Positions 35,334 through 44,559 of a DNA stretch of 64,000 nucleotides are shown in pieces. The position numbers and the translations under genes are program-made. The number at the start of each line of letters is the position of its first letter. Position 1 is the first letter of the stretch. The notes under the pieces are model-generated. The model searched no databases. It had not been told where the DNA came from and saw only the letters and a program-made list of their open reading frames with translations. The DNA is taken from NCBI GenBank assembly GCA_900107575.1, contig FNQX01000006.1:1-64000 (forward strand). The letters are read 5' to 3'. The stretch is from Lachnospiraceae bacterium NK3A20 (GTDB taxonomy: Bacteria; Bacillota; Clostridia; Lachnospirales; Lachnospiraceae).

Positions 35334-36764
35334 CTATAGTGTCCATGGCTCTCCATTGATCAAAATCCGGAATGTACGATTTCGAAAATCTCCCTGCAGT
35401 TCTGCTGTCGTTCCCTCATACTCTCTGAGGATATCAATTTTGTCCTCATCACAGGATTGCAGAATAAAGGCTCCATCGAATGCCCTGCACTCATTCCGTA
35501 ATCGCATCATGGTCAGAAGTTTCTTAACTACCGGACGCTGCGTCTGCGTTGCGATCTCAGATTCTGAGTAATAATGACGATTGATGTTCCGCCCTTCTTT
35601 CGTCTCTTCCAGCAAAGTCAGATCATTGCGTCCAGCCAGCATCCCCACATAATAGACCTGAGGAATACCAGGAGCAAAAAACTGAACAGCTCTTGCCAGA
35701 AGATAAGCGTCATCGTTGTCTCCCAGTGCTGAATAGAAAGTACAATTCACCTGATAGACATCAAGATTGTTGTATGCCTCTGTGTTATATATCTTTTTGA
35801 CATTCGCTCCGAAACGGAAAATATCTTCTTTGGTCCGTTCTATTTCATCCGGTGGAAGCAAATCTCTGACATCTACTACACCGATTCCATCGTGTGTATC
35901 CAATGTTGTGAACTGGTGTCTGGGACATATTTCCAGCCAATGCTTAAGGAATCTTGCCTGCCCATAATAAAGAGCGTTCAGAAGGAGCATCGGGAGCGCA
36001 AAGTCGTATACATAGTAGCCCTTCTCCGAAATACGCAAAGGCATGGAATAGTGTTCATGGATTTCCGGAAGGATTCTGGCTCCATACGGCTGTACGATAT
36101 CCGAGGCGCGTTTCAGCATCTTCCATACGTCAGGCTCTACAAAAAAACAGCTGGTCCCGGCTTTCTTAGTCGCATAGGCGAACGCATCCAGCCGGATCAA
36201 AGAGGCCCCGTGACGGCACATTTCCTCTATATTGTCCCTTGTAAACGACCACGTTGTCTCAGAATGCAAGTTGAGATCGATCTGTTCCTCTCCAAAAGTG
36301 CACCATACTTTTTCTCTGCTTCCATCTGCAAAATTCGCCCAGACATACGGCGCGCGCGGCTTTCTTTTGTAGATAACATCTACCTGTTCCCTGGTTGGTT
36401 CTCCATTGTCCCAGAAATTCTTATAACGGATGAAAAGATCCTTCCATTTTGATTGATCCTTGTGGCTTAAAAAATCCTGATAATAGCTGCTGTGAGCTGA
36501 AATATGATTGATCATATAGTCCATCATCAGGTAATATTTTTTCGAAAGTGCCTCAATATCCTCCCAGGTGCCAAATGTCGGATCGACTTTTGTATAGTCA
36601 ACCGGGGCAAATCCACGGTCTCCAGAAGACGGAAAGAATGGCAGGATATGAAGTCCGCCGACCGCACCATCAAAATATCTGGGAAGAATTCTCCGCAGAT
36701 CCCGTAAGTTCTTCCCCATGGAATCCGGATATGTAATGAGCATAATTTTATTATTTAACCGCAT
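35334..36764 (-). CDS. gtfA: Sucrose phosphorylase (GH13_18)
   Basis: A 476-residue GH13 enzyme of the usual sucrose-phosphorylase length. Catalytic residues: nucleophile Asp193 (IRLDAFAY), acid/base Glu234 (LPEIHEHY) and Asp289 (LDTHDG). The acceptor loop NLDVYQVN matches the NLDLYQVN loop of known sucrose phosphorylases. It converts sucrose and phosphate into glucose 1-phosphate and fructose in the cytoplasm. The start at 36764 has GAAAGAGG upstream and overlaps the MATE gene end by 10 bp; the longer reading to 36938 runs within the MATE gene. Among six esterase genes, it probably takes over once acyl groups are removed. Confidence 0.88.
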   Translation of the reverse strand: MRLNNKIMLITYPDSMGKNLRDLRRILPRYFDGAVGGLHILPFFPSSGDRGFAPVDYTKVDPTFGTWEDIEALSKKYYLMMDYMINHISAHSSYYQDFLSHKDQSKWKDLFIRYKNFWDNGEPTREQVDVIYKRKPRAPYVWANFADGSREKVWCTFGEEQIDLNLHSETTWSFTRDNIEEMCRHGASLIRLDAFAYATKKAGTSCFFVEPDVWKMLKRASDIVQPYGARILPEIHEHYSMPLRISEKGYYVYDFALPMLLLNALYYGQARFLKHWLEICPRHQFTTLDTHDGIGVVDVRDLLPPDEIERTKEDIFRFGANVKKIYNTEAYNNLDVYQVNCTFYSALGDNDDAYLLARAVQFFAPGIPQVYYVGMLAGRNDLTLLEETKEGRNINRHYYSESEIATQTQRPVVKKLLTMMRLRNECRAFDGAFILQSCDEDKIDILREYEGTTAELQGDFRNRTFRILINGEPWTL

Positions 36765-38131
36765 GATGCAACCTCTTTCACTGTTCTGATTTTCTTGATC
36801 CACTTGCCGCTTTTTAATCTGAAAACACACCAGATCGCCTTGGCAATCTGATCGGACTTCAGGCAGATATAAATCCAAAAGGCAGGCAAATGTAAAACAA
36901 ATCCCGCCAGCATCCCAAGCGGAAGAGCCAGCACCCATTGGAATATGTTATCAGCCGCCATGAGCATTCTGGTGTCTCCTCCCCCACGAAGAACTCCCTT
37001 GGTCATAATGCTGTTCGAGGATTGGAATATGACTATAATGCTGATGGCTCGCATCAGTTGAGCCGCAATATCCGCAGTTTCTTCCGATATATTATATGCC
37101 GCAATCATGGGGTGGCTGATGAGCAGAATCACAGCCGCAGCAATGGTTCCAAAAAGAAGTCCAAGACCAAGAAAAGCATAGCCCTGCTCCTGGGCCTTGT
37201 CTCTGCTGCCGTTACCCAATGTCACACCCGTTACAATCGCACCGGCCTGCGACATTCCTGAAGTCATAACAGAGCTGAGCTGCTGTGTGACCAGAGTAAT
37301 CGCATTGGCTGCAACCATTTTGGACCCCAGCCGGCCAATAATCATAGTGACTGAATTGCTGCCAATTGCAAATATTCCATCGCTGATAAGTACCGGTATG
37401 CTGATTCGCACATATTCTTTCCAGAGATCTCTTGTCTTTACGAAAAAATCCCGGAAACGTATATGCAGATTTTGATCCTTGAGGAGCATAAAACCCAGGA
37501 TAATGCCCATTTCAACAAACCGAGCGATCAAGGTTCCCAATGCCGCTCCTGCCTCCTCCATCCTCGGAGCACCAAATTTACCAAAAATAAAAATATAATT
37601 CGCCCCGAGATTCAAAAGAAAAGCGGAAATGGATGCGTAAAGCGGTATGCGGACCTGATCCACACACCGCAGCACGATAGCGCAGGTGATGGAAAGTCCA
37701 GAAATAAAATAGGTAAACCAGCTCCATCGCAGGTAGTGTATTCCCCGTGTGATCAGCGGCTCCTCTGTTGTGTAGATCCGCATGATGCTGTCAGGGACAA
37801 ACAATGTGATAATGCAGAAGGTCAGGGCAAATGCCATAACAAGGCGAAGCATGATGACAACTGTCTTTTTTAAAGACTCCTGCTCCTTCATGCCATAGTA
37901 TCTGGACACCAGAACGGATGCACCCATTCCAATCCCCATACACAGCATGGTAAATACCGTAATAAACTGATTCGCCAGGGAGACCGCGGAGAGAGACTGT
38001 TCTCCTACTGCACCAACCATGATGGTATCCAGCATATTGACCCCTACTGTGATCAGCTGCTGTGCAGCTATCGGCAGTGTTATTCCCATCGCCTTTTTAT
38101 AAAATTCCCCATCAGGGATAAATAACTTCAC
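36755..38131 (-). CDS. MATE-family efflux transporter
   Basis: A 458-residue membrane protein with about 12 helices in two homologous halves, starting with ITLPIAAQQLITVGVNMLD as in MATE/NorM proteins. It starts one base after the stop of the serine hydrolase gene and overlaps the phosphorylase gene, so it is part of the operon. A drug/cation antiporter in an esterase operon most simply exports the acid or phenolic part released by the esterases, or protects against it. That role is inferred. Confidence 0.88.
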   Translation of the reverse strand: MKLFIPDGEFYKKAMGITLPIAAQQLITVGVNMLDTIMVGAVGEQSLSAVSLANQFITVFTMLCMGIGMGASVLVSRYYGMKEQESLKKTVVIMLRLVMAFALTFCIITLFVPDSIMRIYTTEEPLITRGIHYLRWSWFTYFISGLSITCAIVLRCVDQVRIPLYASISAFLLNLGANYIFIFGKFGAPRMEEAGAALGTLIARFVEMGIILGFMLLKDQNLHIRFRDFFVKTRDLWKEYVRISIPVLISDGIFAIGSNSVTMIIGRLGSKMVAANAITLVTQQLSSVMTSGMSQAGAIVTGVTLGNGSRDKAQEQGYAFLGLGLLFGTIAAAVILLISHPMIAAYNISEETADIAAQLMRAISIIVIFQSSNSIMTKGVLRGGGDTRMLMAADNIFQWVLALPLGMLAGFVLHLPAFWIYICLKSDQIAKAIWCVFRLKSGKWIKKIRTVKEVASCG

Positions 38132-38132
38132 C

Positions 38133-39623
38133 TTATACCCTTTCAGCCGTAACTACAGTTGTCTTTGCTGCACCGAAAAACACGGTTTCATGACTGATCG
38201 TCAGTTCGCCCCCTTCAAAATGAAATGAATAGTTCTCCTCATTGCATGTTTCAATCCACCGCACTTTCAGTTCCAGTGTGCTGTCATCTTTCCATGAGGC
38301 AGAGAGCAAAGTTTCATTGATCATGCTGTGAAGGCAGTTACATGCGCGGCCGCCATCCATGGCAATCAGCAGATCGTCTTCCTTCCCGGCTGTACAGATC
38401 GTAAGAACTATATGATCTGATTCAAAGTGGAATCGTAGACTGTCAATTCCTGCAGGCATTTCCTTCCCACCCATGAAGACTTCACCCAGATAATTTTCAA
38501 AGCTCAGAAATCCGTCTGATATTCTCCATGTCCGATCCTGAATATCAGGAACAATGGGAGAAAAGGGTGAATATGGAACACGTGGGAGTGAGAGTCTGCT
38601 CATGCGGTTCTTCAAGTGTGCTGCCGCACTCTCGTTCTCTTTCACGTTATCGGTGATTCTGTTCAGGAATTCCCACATGACATCCAGAGTCTTTTGAGCC
38701 CAGTGTGCTCCCGAAGCATTTTCCGTAATGGCAATGATCATATCAAGATCAGGCACCACAATAGTAAACTGACCCATTGCCCCGTCAGCGCGGTAAACTC
38801 CCCTCGGCCGGCACATCCATATTTGATAACCATATCCCACAAAGTTATCAGCTGCCTCAGGATTGTTGATGGACTCCGTGGCAGATGGATTCTGGCAGGT
38901 TGTCGCCCTCTTTACATAATCTTCTGCCAGAATGCGTTCTCCGGCCCAGACGCCACCATCTGCGTACAATTTCATCAGACGGAGATTGTCTTCTGTCGTC
39001 GCGAAAAGCCCGCCGCCACCGACCTCGAGACCATCCGGCATACACATCCACTTATGATTGTCACAGTCGATGCCAATTTTATCGAAAAGTCGCGGCTTCA
39101 AATATTCCTGCAATCCCAGCCCGGTCTTCTTGCGGACAATTGCGCCCAGAAGCGTCGATCCAGTGCTGTTATACATATAAGTGGTTCCCGGCTCATGATC
39201 GACAGGAATTGCCAGAAAATCACGTATCCAGTCTTTGGTGGGCTTAGGCATGGAATCCATACCACAGCCCATGGATAAGACATGATGAACTGTCAGTTTC
39301 TTCAGATTTTCGGAAGGATTAACCGGTGCGAACTCCGGAAAAATATCAATGATCTTTTCGTCGAGTTTAAGAATACCTTCGGTATACGCTATGCCAACGG
39401 CTGTAGCGGCATAAGTTTTAGAATGCGACTGCAATCCATGACGAATCCCCGGTGCAAACGGATTCCACCATCCTTCTGCGCAGATTTTGCCATGCCGCAT
39501 AATCATGAGCCCGTGAGGCTCCGTGAAACCGCTTTCCAGCTGGTCAAGAAGCCATTCAATTGTCTCGGAATGAATGCCGACGCTCTCCGGGGTAGTACGT
39601 TCAAATTCTGTTCTCTGAAACAT
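38133..39623 (-). CDS. Beta-lactamase-like serine hydrolase (family VIII esterase type)
   Basis: A 496-residue protein. The class C beta-lactamase fold covers about 1-330 with the SxxK motif SHSK (Ser near residue 68) and a YNS block as second motif. An added C-terminal beta domain (about 350-496) follows. No signal peptide, so not a cell-wall enzyme or antibiotic resistance protein; proteins of this kind are often esterases. Context favours ester cleavage of an imported compound. Confidence 0.82.
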   Translation of the reverse strand: MFQRTEFERTTPESVGIHSETIEWLLDQLESGFTEPHGLMIMRHGKICAEGWWNPFAPGIRHGLQSHSKTYAATAVGIAYTEGILKLDEKIIDIFPEFAPVNPSENLKKLTVHHVLSMGCGMDSMPKPTKDWIRDFLAIPVDHEPGTTYMYNSTGSTLLGAIVRKKTGLGLQEYLKPRLFDKIGIDCDNHKWMCMPDGLEVGGGGLFATTEDNLRLMKLYADGGVWAGERILAEDYVKRATTCQNPSATESINNPEAADNFVGYGYQIWMCRPRGVYRADGAMGQFTIVVPDLDMIIAITENASGAHWAQKTLDVMWEFLNRITDNVKENESAAAHLKNRMSRLSLPRVPYSPFSPIVPDIQDRTWRISDGFLSFENYLGEVFMGGKEMPAGIDSLRFHFESDHIVLTICTAGKEDDLLIAMDGGRACNCLHSMINETLLSASWKDDSTLELKVRWIETCNEENYSFHFEGGELTISHETVFFGAAKTTVVTAERV

Positions 39624-39639
39624 AATTAAAGTGCCCTCC

Positions 39640-40863
39640 TCATTTTGACAGTGTATGTGATCTTACCGGATTGTAATAGCTCTCTCCATTTCTTCGGGAA
39701 AACGGTTCGAAAAAATCGTAAAGTTGTCTGATCATTTCCGGTGCAGGCCAATGCGGCATATTCATTTCACACATGATCCGCATACGAACCACTCCATCCC
39801 GAGATCTGATATCGCCGATATAATTGGTAATTCCATCTGCCACAATTGTCCTATGACAGTCCGATGCCAGCGGGATACCGATATGCTGTTCCTCCGCTGA
39901 AACATCAGCCCTGTTCCGCAACTCCATTACCTCTTTCAAAGAGACAGGTTCAGCGTCATTCACCTCACACCAGAAATTGATCCCATTGACAAGTTCTTCC
40001 GGTTGATAATGTACGGGTCCGTCCGCATTTCTCCCGCTGTCAAATATAGGGAAGCGATTCCCGTCCAGGTTTCCATAACAGTTCATGACCGGCATAGTAA
40101 TTCTGCGACCGTGAGCAGATTTTTTTTCATCAAATGGCCTCATCGGTTCTGGAGAATGAGCCATCTGCCGCAGGTCATTACACCCGATCGGAGCACCGCA
40201 CGGCCCCGCTGCCGCAAAAAGCTCCGGTCTCTCCAATGCATTTCGATCCGACATGAAACCGCCATATGAAAAACCTGTGATATAAACCCGTTCCGGGTCA
40301 ACAGGATATAGTTCCTCTGCCTGTATCAGCATTTCTTCAACCAGATCTGATAGTTCCAAAGACGGAGCCAGAACGATCCATTCTCTTTTGGCCGCTTCCT
40401 GCGGAAAGCCCCACCCATCTATAATGCTCTTTGGATTAAACCCGCCATGGAGTACGATCACCGTAGGATATCGTCTTTCCCTGTTCTCCTCCTGAAACGC
40501 AGACACCGGGACGAAGGAAGTCCATTGTTTATGCAGATTCTGCGGACCGTCGTTATTTGTATCCTCCCAGTGAAAGCCTGTTTTACACTCGTATTCGCTC
40601 CAGCTCATGGGAACGTTTTCTCCATGAAACTCCTTGACCATGCCCAGCTTTGCCCAGTATGCAATTACCTTTGGATCATGATCATCAAAGCTCATCGTAA
40701 CCGGCTCCATCATTTTCTCTACTGCCAAAAGGTAGCCCTTCTGACGGAGCGCTTCAATATCTACGGAAGGGTTATAGGTCGTATAAAGATCACCGATTCT
40801 ATCTATGCGTCCTTTGTCAGTCATTTTGAACTGTAGGTTTAAAATTTCATCATTGTGGTCCAT
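39640..40863 (-). CDS. CE1-like alpha/beta hydrolase
   Basis: A 407-residue cytoplasmic protein. The hydrolase core (about 130-407) has VIVLHGGFNP, elbow ITGFSYGGF and a late His in MPHWPAP, with an N-terminal part of about 120 residues. Residues for catalysis appear complete. The ATG at 40863 has AGGAGAAC upstream; an in-frame ATG at 40986 does not. The 157 bp before it hold no gene; I see no clear promoter there. Confidence 0.8.
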   Translation of the reverse strand: MDHNDEILNLQFKMTDKGRIDRIGDLYTTYNPSVDIEALRQKGYLLAVEKMMEPVTMSFDDHDPKVIAYWAKLGMVKEFHGENVPMSWSEYECKTGFHWEDTNNDGPQNLHKQWTSFVPVSAFQEENRERRYPTVIVLHGGFNPKSIIDGWGFPQEAAKREWIVLAPSLELSDLVEEMLIQAEELYPVDPERVYITGFSYGGFMSDRNALERPELFAAAGPCGAPIGCNDLRQMAHSPEPMRPFDEKKSAHGRRITMPVMNCYGNLDGNRFPIFDSGRNADGPVHYQPEELVNGINFWCEVNDAEPVSLKEVMELRNRADVSAEEQHIGIPLASDCHRTIVADGITNYIGDIRSRDGVVRMRIMCEMNMPHWPAPEMIRQLYDFFEPFSRRNGESYYNPVRSHTLSK

Positions 40864-41020
40864 CTTAGTTCTCCTGTAAAATTTCATTAAGCCATATAGG
40901 ATGAATATTGGTAATTTCCGAAAATGCCCCATAACATATGACCGCTGCATCAGGGCGACTGCTGCATCTTTCGACCGGGTCCTCACTTTCTGAATCTCCC
41001 AGTCTCCACTCCTACAGGTT

Positions 41021-41881
41021 TTAAAGAATTCTTCCTTTCACGTCATGAAAGAAACGGTCACAATCCCTTGCCGCAAGTTCCGGGCATTCATCCGCTCCGC
41101 CATGTCCGAGCTGCTGATAAGTCAGAAGTATTGCGCCCGGAATTCTATGACAGAGCTTTAATGCTTCTTCCACAGTCGCAAGGGGGTCAAGAGCACCCTC
41201 CCAAAATAGAACAGGAAAAGGAATTTTTGATATATCCTCCAAAAACTCTTCTTCCGTCTCTGCATCAGAACAGCTCATATCTGTATTCCGAAGAAGAAAT
41301 TCCTCCTTTTTCCGGTGCATCAGAATTTCCAAATGCTCTTCCCTGTTCTGCCGGCGTCTGGCAAGGCGTCTCGGATCATCTGTGGGCCAGGTTTCATTCC
41401 AGGCAATCCGTGATAATGCTTCTCTGTCTCCTGCCACATGATCCCAGTCCGCCTCTTTTCCTGCATGAGGAATAACACCTTGCGGCTTTTTTACAAATTT
41501 CGCTATACCGTCACAGCATGCAAAAGCGCGGATGAGTTCCGGATGATGAAACGCCAGATACCATCCGGCAAAATTCCCATGAGAAACTCCTGTATAATAG
41601 AACGATTCTATTCCCATGGCTTTTGCAAAGAGTACTAAGTCCTCTCCCCATATTCTGGTATACGGCCTGGGTTCAGAGTCAAAAATATGGTCTGATTCTC
41701 CATAGCCTCTCATAAAGATCAGAAAAACATGGTAGTCATATGGTTCCTTCCCCAGCATCGCCTCATAACAGTCTTTGAAGTAGAAATTCTGTGTAGACAG
41801 GATATATTTATCTCCTGTCCCATACTCACGATAGGCAAGTGTAATGCCATTTTCCAATCTTACCTTTTGTATTTCGTGCAT
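41021..41881 (-). CDS. Alpha/beta hydrolase (esterase-type)
   Basis: A 286-residue hydrolase of the abhydrolase_1 type, different from the CE1-like group. It starts with the beta-hairpin LENGITLAYREYG, has MRGYGESD and the elbow GVSHGNFAGW, and the His in QLGHGG near the end. No signal peptide. It lies 11 bp behind the YesL gene. Acyl-group or lactone cleavage is plausible; the substrate is unknown. Confidence 0.8.
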   Translation of the reverse strand: MHEIQKVRLENGITLAYREYGTGDKYILSTQNFYFKDCYEAMLGKEPYDYHVFLIFMRGYGESDHIFDSEPRPYTRIWGEDLVLFAKAMGIESFYYTGVSHGNFAGWYLAFHHPELIRAFACCDGIAKFVKKPQGVIPHAGKEADWDHVAGDREALSRIAWNETWPTDDPRRLARRRQNREEHLEILMHRKKEEFLLRNTDMSCSDAETEEEFLEDISKIPFPVLFWEGALDPLATVEEALKLCHRIPGAILLTYQQLGHGGADECPELAARDCDRFFHDVKGRIL

Positions 41882-41892
41882 TTTAAAAGCCC

Positions 41893-42594
41893 TTACTTTC
41901 TATTGCCGGATCGAAAATAATCCTTGAAATGAATATTCTCTTTTTCATCCTGATCCATAAACCACATATGTTCATACTGTTTTGGATCATCTGCATTTGA
42001 AACAAGGAATTTTTTCAATGCTTTCTCTACAGAAAAAGACATCAGATAGGCAAAGCTTCCAGGAATAAAAAATACAGTCCCCGGAATTAAATAAATCAAA
42101 ACCATCAGGCAGACTCCTGTAATGAAAAGAGGTATCAGAGTCGGTAAATTCTGGAATGCCAGTACTAGCGCGATACGTACTCCGTCCAAAAGAGTAACCT
42201 TGAATCGGGTAATTACCGGGAGTAAATAAAAAAGAATCAGTATCGTCATTGATATAGAGACAATAAGAAACGTAATGTAAATATGCCCCAGAAGCGATCC
42301 AGGTCCAACATAATGAATAAACTCTGAGATAAACCAGTACACATACGCAAGCGGCAGAACAATGAGATCAATTACTATTCCCTGTCTCATATTCTCTTTA
42401 AAGCAGTAAAAATATTCCCTCAGAAGATTTCCGGTATCCCGCCGCACACACTTTACCACGGTGTAATACAGTGCCGCTGCAGAAGGTATGAGGGTAATGA
42501 CCGGAAGGCAGCAAAGTATCCAGAGTATACTGAGTATAACAAGCTTCCCGAAGCCCTCCAGGAATGTTGTAACTTTATTATTCACCGATGTCAT
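41893..42594 (-). CDS. YesL-family (DUF624) membrane protein
   Basis: A 233-residue protein with about five helices. It has the YesL signature near its N terminus (SILWILCCLPVITLIPS AAALYY region). YesL proteins are regularly encoded with LplABC-type importers and YesMN regulators; their role in transport is unknown. It lies 47 bp after the importer 2 permease gene. Confidence 0.88.
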   Translation of the reverse strand: MTSVNNKVTTFLEGFGKLVILSILWILCCLPVITLIPSAAALYYTVVKCVRRDTGNLLREYFYCFKENMRQGIVIDLIVLPLAYVYWFISEFIHYVGPGSLLGHIYITFLIVSISMTILILFYLLPVITRFKVTLLDGVRIALVLAFQNLPTLIPLFITGVCLMVLIYLIPGTVFFIPGSFAYLMSFSVEKALKKFLVSNADDPKQYEHMWFMDQDEKENIHFKDYFRSGNRK

Positions 42595-42641
42595 CTTTAA
42601 TCACTTTCTATGGACAGATCTATCATGCAGCCTTGAATTTT

Positions 42642-43541
42642 TTATCCCTTGACGCCGCCGATAACCACACCCTTGATCAGCTGTCCCTGAATAAAAGGAA
42701 AGATGAGCATAACCGGAAGAACCGCTATCATCGCGATCGCCATTCTCGCGCCAACCGCCGGCAGGTCAAGTCCGGCGAGATTTGCGCCTTCCGTCAGGCT
42801 GGACTGAGATGCAAGAAGCTGAATATTCTTCATTAGATTGTTAAGATAAACATTAATAGTGAACAATTTTTGATTCGTAATGTAATAAAGTCCATTGGTC
42901 CAATCATTCCAGTAAGCCATTCCTGTGAACAAAGAAATTGTGATCAGAACAGGGGTAGATAAAGGCAGAATGATTCTGCGATAAATCATCATTTCAGACG
43001 CGCCATCCACCCTTGCCGCCTCCAATATGGAATCCGGTATGCTTGATTGGTAATAATTTCGTACCATCAACACATTCATTCCATTCATTAATAAGTTTGG
43101 AATGAGCAAGGCCCAAAAGGTATCTTTAATATGGAAATATCTCGTCCAGATAATATAGGATGCCGTCATGCCGCCATTGAACATCATGGTAAAGAAAATA
43201 ATGAATGCAAAGGCATTTCTCCATTTAAAGTCCCTTCTTGCCAATGGGTAAGCCAGCATAGAAGTGATGATGACGCTGGTCAGTGTTCCCAGTCCGGTTA
43301 CAATGATAGACATCAGGTAAGAACGCCCGATGGTTTCTCTCTTAGCCCAAAGAAAAGCATAGGTCGCGAAGCTGATCTGAGATGGAAAAAAACGATAGCC
43401 ATCCTTGATAAGGGCGTCTTCCTCCGTAATGGAAGCGCTGAACATCAGAACAAACGGAGCAAGGCAGAGAACCGTAAAAATAAGTAATATGATCAGGCAG
43501 ACTGTACGAAACCTTGTCTCAGAATTATGATTATGTTTCAT
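42642..43541 (-). CDS. LplC/YtcP-type carbohydrate ABC permease (importer 2)
   Basis: A 299-residue permease with six helices. The EAA loop is LEAARVDGASEMMIYRRIIL, and the end GVVIGGVKG is like that of importer 1. AGGAGG five bases before 43541 sets the start; the longer reading from 43604 overlaps the partner gene. Confidence 0.92.
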   Translation of the reverse strand: MKHNHNSETRFRTVCLIILLIFTVLCLAPFVLMFSASITEEDALIKDGYRFFPSQISFATYAFLWAKRETIGRSYLMSIIVTGLGTLTSVIITSMLAYPLARRDFKWRNAFAFIIFFTMMFNGGMTASYIIWTRYFHIKDTFWALLIPNLLMNGMNVLMVRNYYQSSIPDSILEAARVDGASEMMIYRRIILPLSTPVLITISLFTGMAYWNDWTNGLYYITNQKLFTINVYLNNLMKNIQLLASQSSLTEGANLAGLDLPAVGARMAIAMIAVLPVMLIFPFIQGQLIKGVVIGGVKG

Positions 43542-43551
43542 TGCATCCTCC

Positions 43552-44472
43552 TTAGAACAATGCACTTTCCGAATCAAATTTCCGAACGAGAAGATTTGAA
43601 CCAAGGACTAAGATAAATCCCAGAACAGACTGGAATGTACTGGCCGCAGAGGACATTCCTACGTTATTGAGAACCATCAGAGATCTGTAAACATAAGTGT
43701 CTATCGTTTGTGTGACCGGATACAGCACGCCGGAGTCCATGGGGACCTGAAGAAACAGACCGAAGTCAGAGCTGAAAATCCTGCCGATACTCATCAGCAG
43801 CATCAGAATGATCATTGGTCTGATAATCGGAAGTGTGATTTTAAAGATCTGCTGCATCTTTGTGGCACCATCAAGCTTTGCTGCTTCATAGAGGCTTTTA
43901 TCTATGCCCGCGATGGAGGCGATATAAATGATGGCCCCGTATCCGGTATTTTTCCAAAAGTTTACGATTGTGAGAATAACCGGCCAGTACTGCGGGCTTT
44001 GATACCAGCTGATCTCATTGCCCTTAAGAACAGAATTATTGATGAATCCGTCTGAGCTCAAAAACGCGTAGACGAGATATGCAACGATGATAATAGAAAC
44101 CATGGCCGGGAAACAAATCGCCGGCTGTATAAATTTTGCTATTTTCAGCCTGCCGATTTCCGTCATCATAATCGCGATGGCAAGGTTCAGAACAAGTCCG
44201 ACAAAAATAAAAACAAGATTGTAACAAAGGGTGTTGCGAATCATGATAAAGGCGTCCTTTGTTTTAAAGAGAAATTCAAAGTTTTTCAATCCGACCCAGG
44301 GACTTCCAAGGATACCTTTTGTATAATCCAACTGTTTGAATGCAATCGTTATACCAAAGATCGGCAGATAATTATTGATAATCAGATAGATCAGGCCAGG
44401 AGCCATCATCAGCAAGAGCGGTAAATAATTAATTCTGCCGCGTCCCTTCCTTACGCCTTTTGCTTGCCTCAT
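43552..44472 (-). CDS. LplB-type carbohydrate ABC permease (importer 2)
   Basis: A 306-residue permease closely related to the 28943 gene, with EAA loop YEAAKLDGATKMQQIFKITL. The start at 44472 has AAAGGGAC upstream. It is 10 bp before the LplC-type partner. Importers 1 and 2 look like duplicated or separately acquired copies of one transporter type. Confidence 0.92.
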   Translation of the reverse strand: MRQAKGVRKGRGRINYLPLLLMMAPGLIYLIINNYLPIFGITIAFKQLDYTKGILGSPWVGLKNFEFLFKTKDAFIMIRNTLCYNLVFIFVGLVLNLAIAIMMTEIGRLKIAKFIQPAICFPAMVSIIIVAYLVYAFLSSDGFINNSVLKGNEISWYQSPQYWPVILTIVNFWKNTGYGAIIYIASIAGIDKSLYEAAKLDGATKMQQIFKITLPIIRPMIILMLLMSIGRIFSSDFGLFLQVPMDSGVLYPVTQTIDTYVYRSLMVLNNVGMSSAASTFQSVLGFILVLGSNLLVRKFDSESALF

Positions 44473-44559
44473 AATATTGTCCCTTTCTAAACACACATTC
44501 TTTCCTGATGTAAGATACCTGCGGTTTCCCGCAGGTATCCGGAAGGTAAAAATGTATGT

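Noticed and set aside
38133-39623. Beta-lactamase resistance gene
   Set aside because: The SxxK fold is present, but there is no signal peptide, an extra C-terminal domain is attached and the context is esterases; an esterase is more likely.
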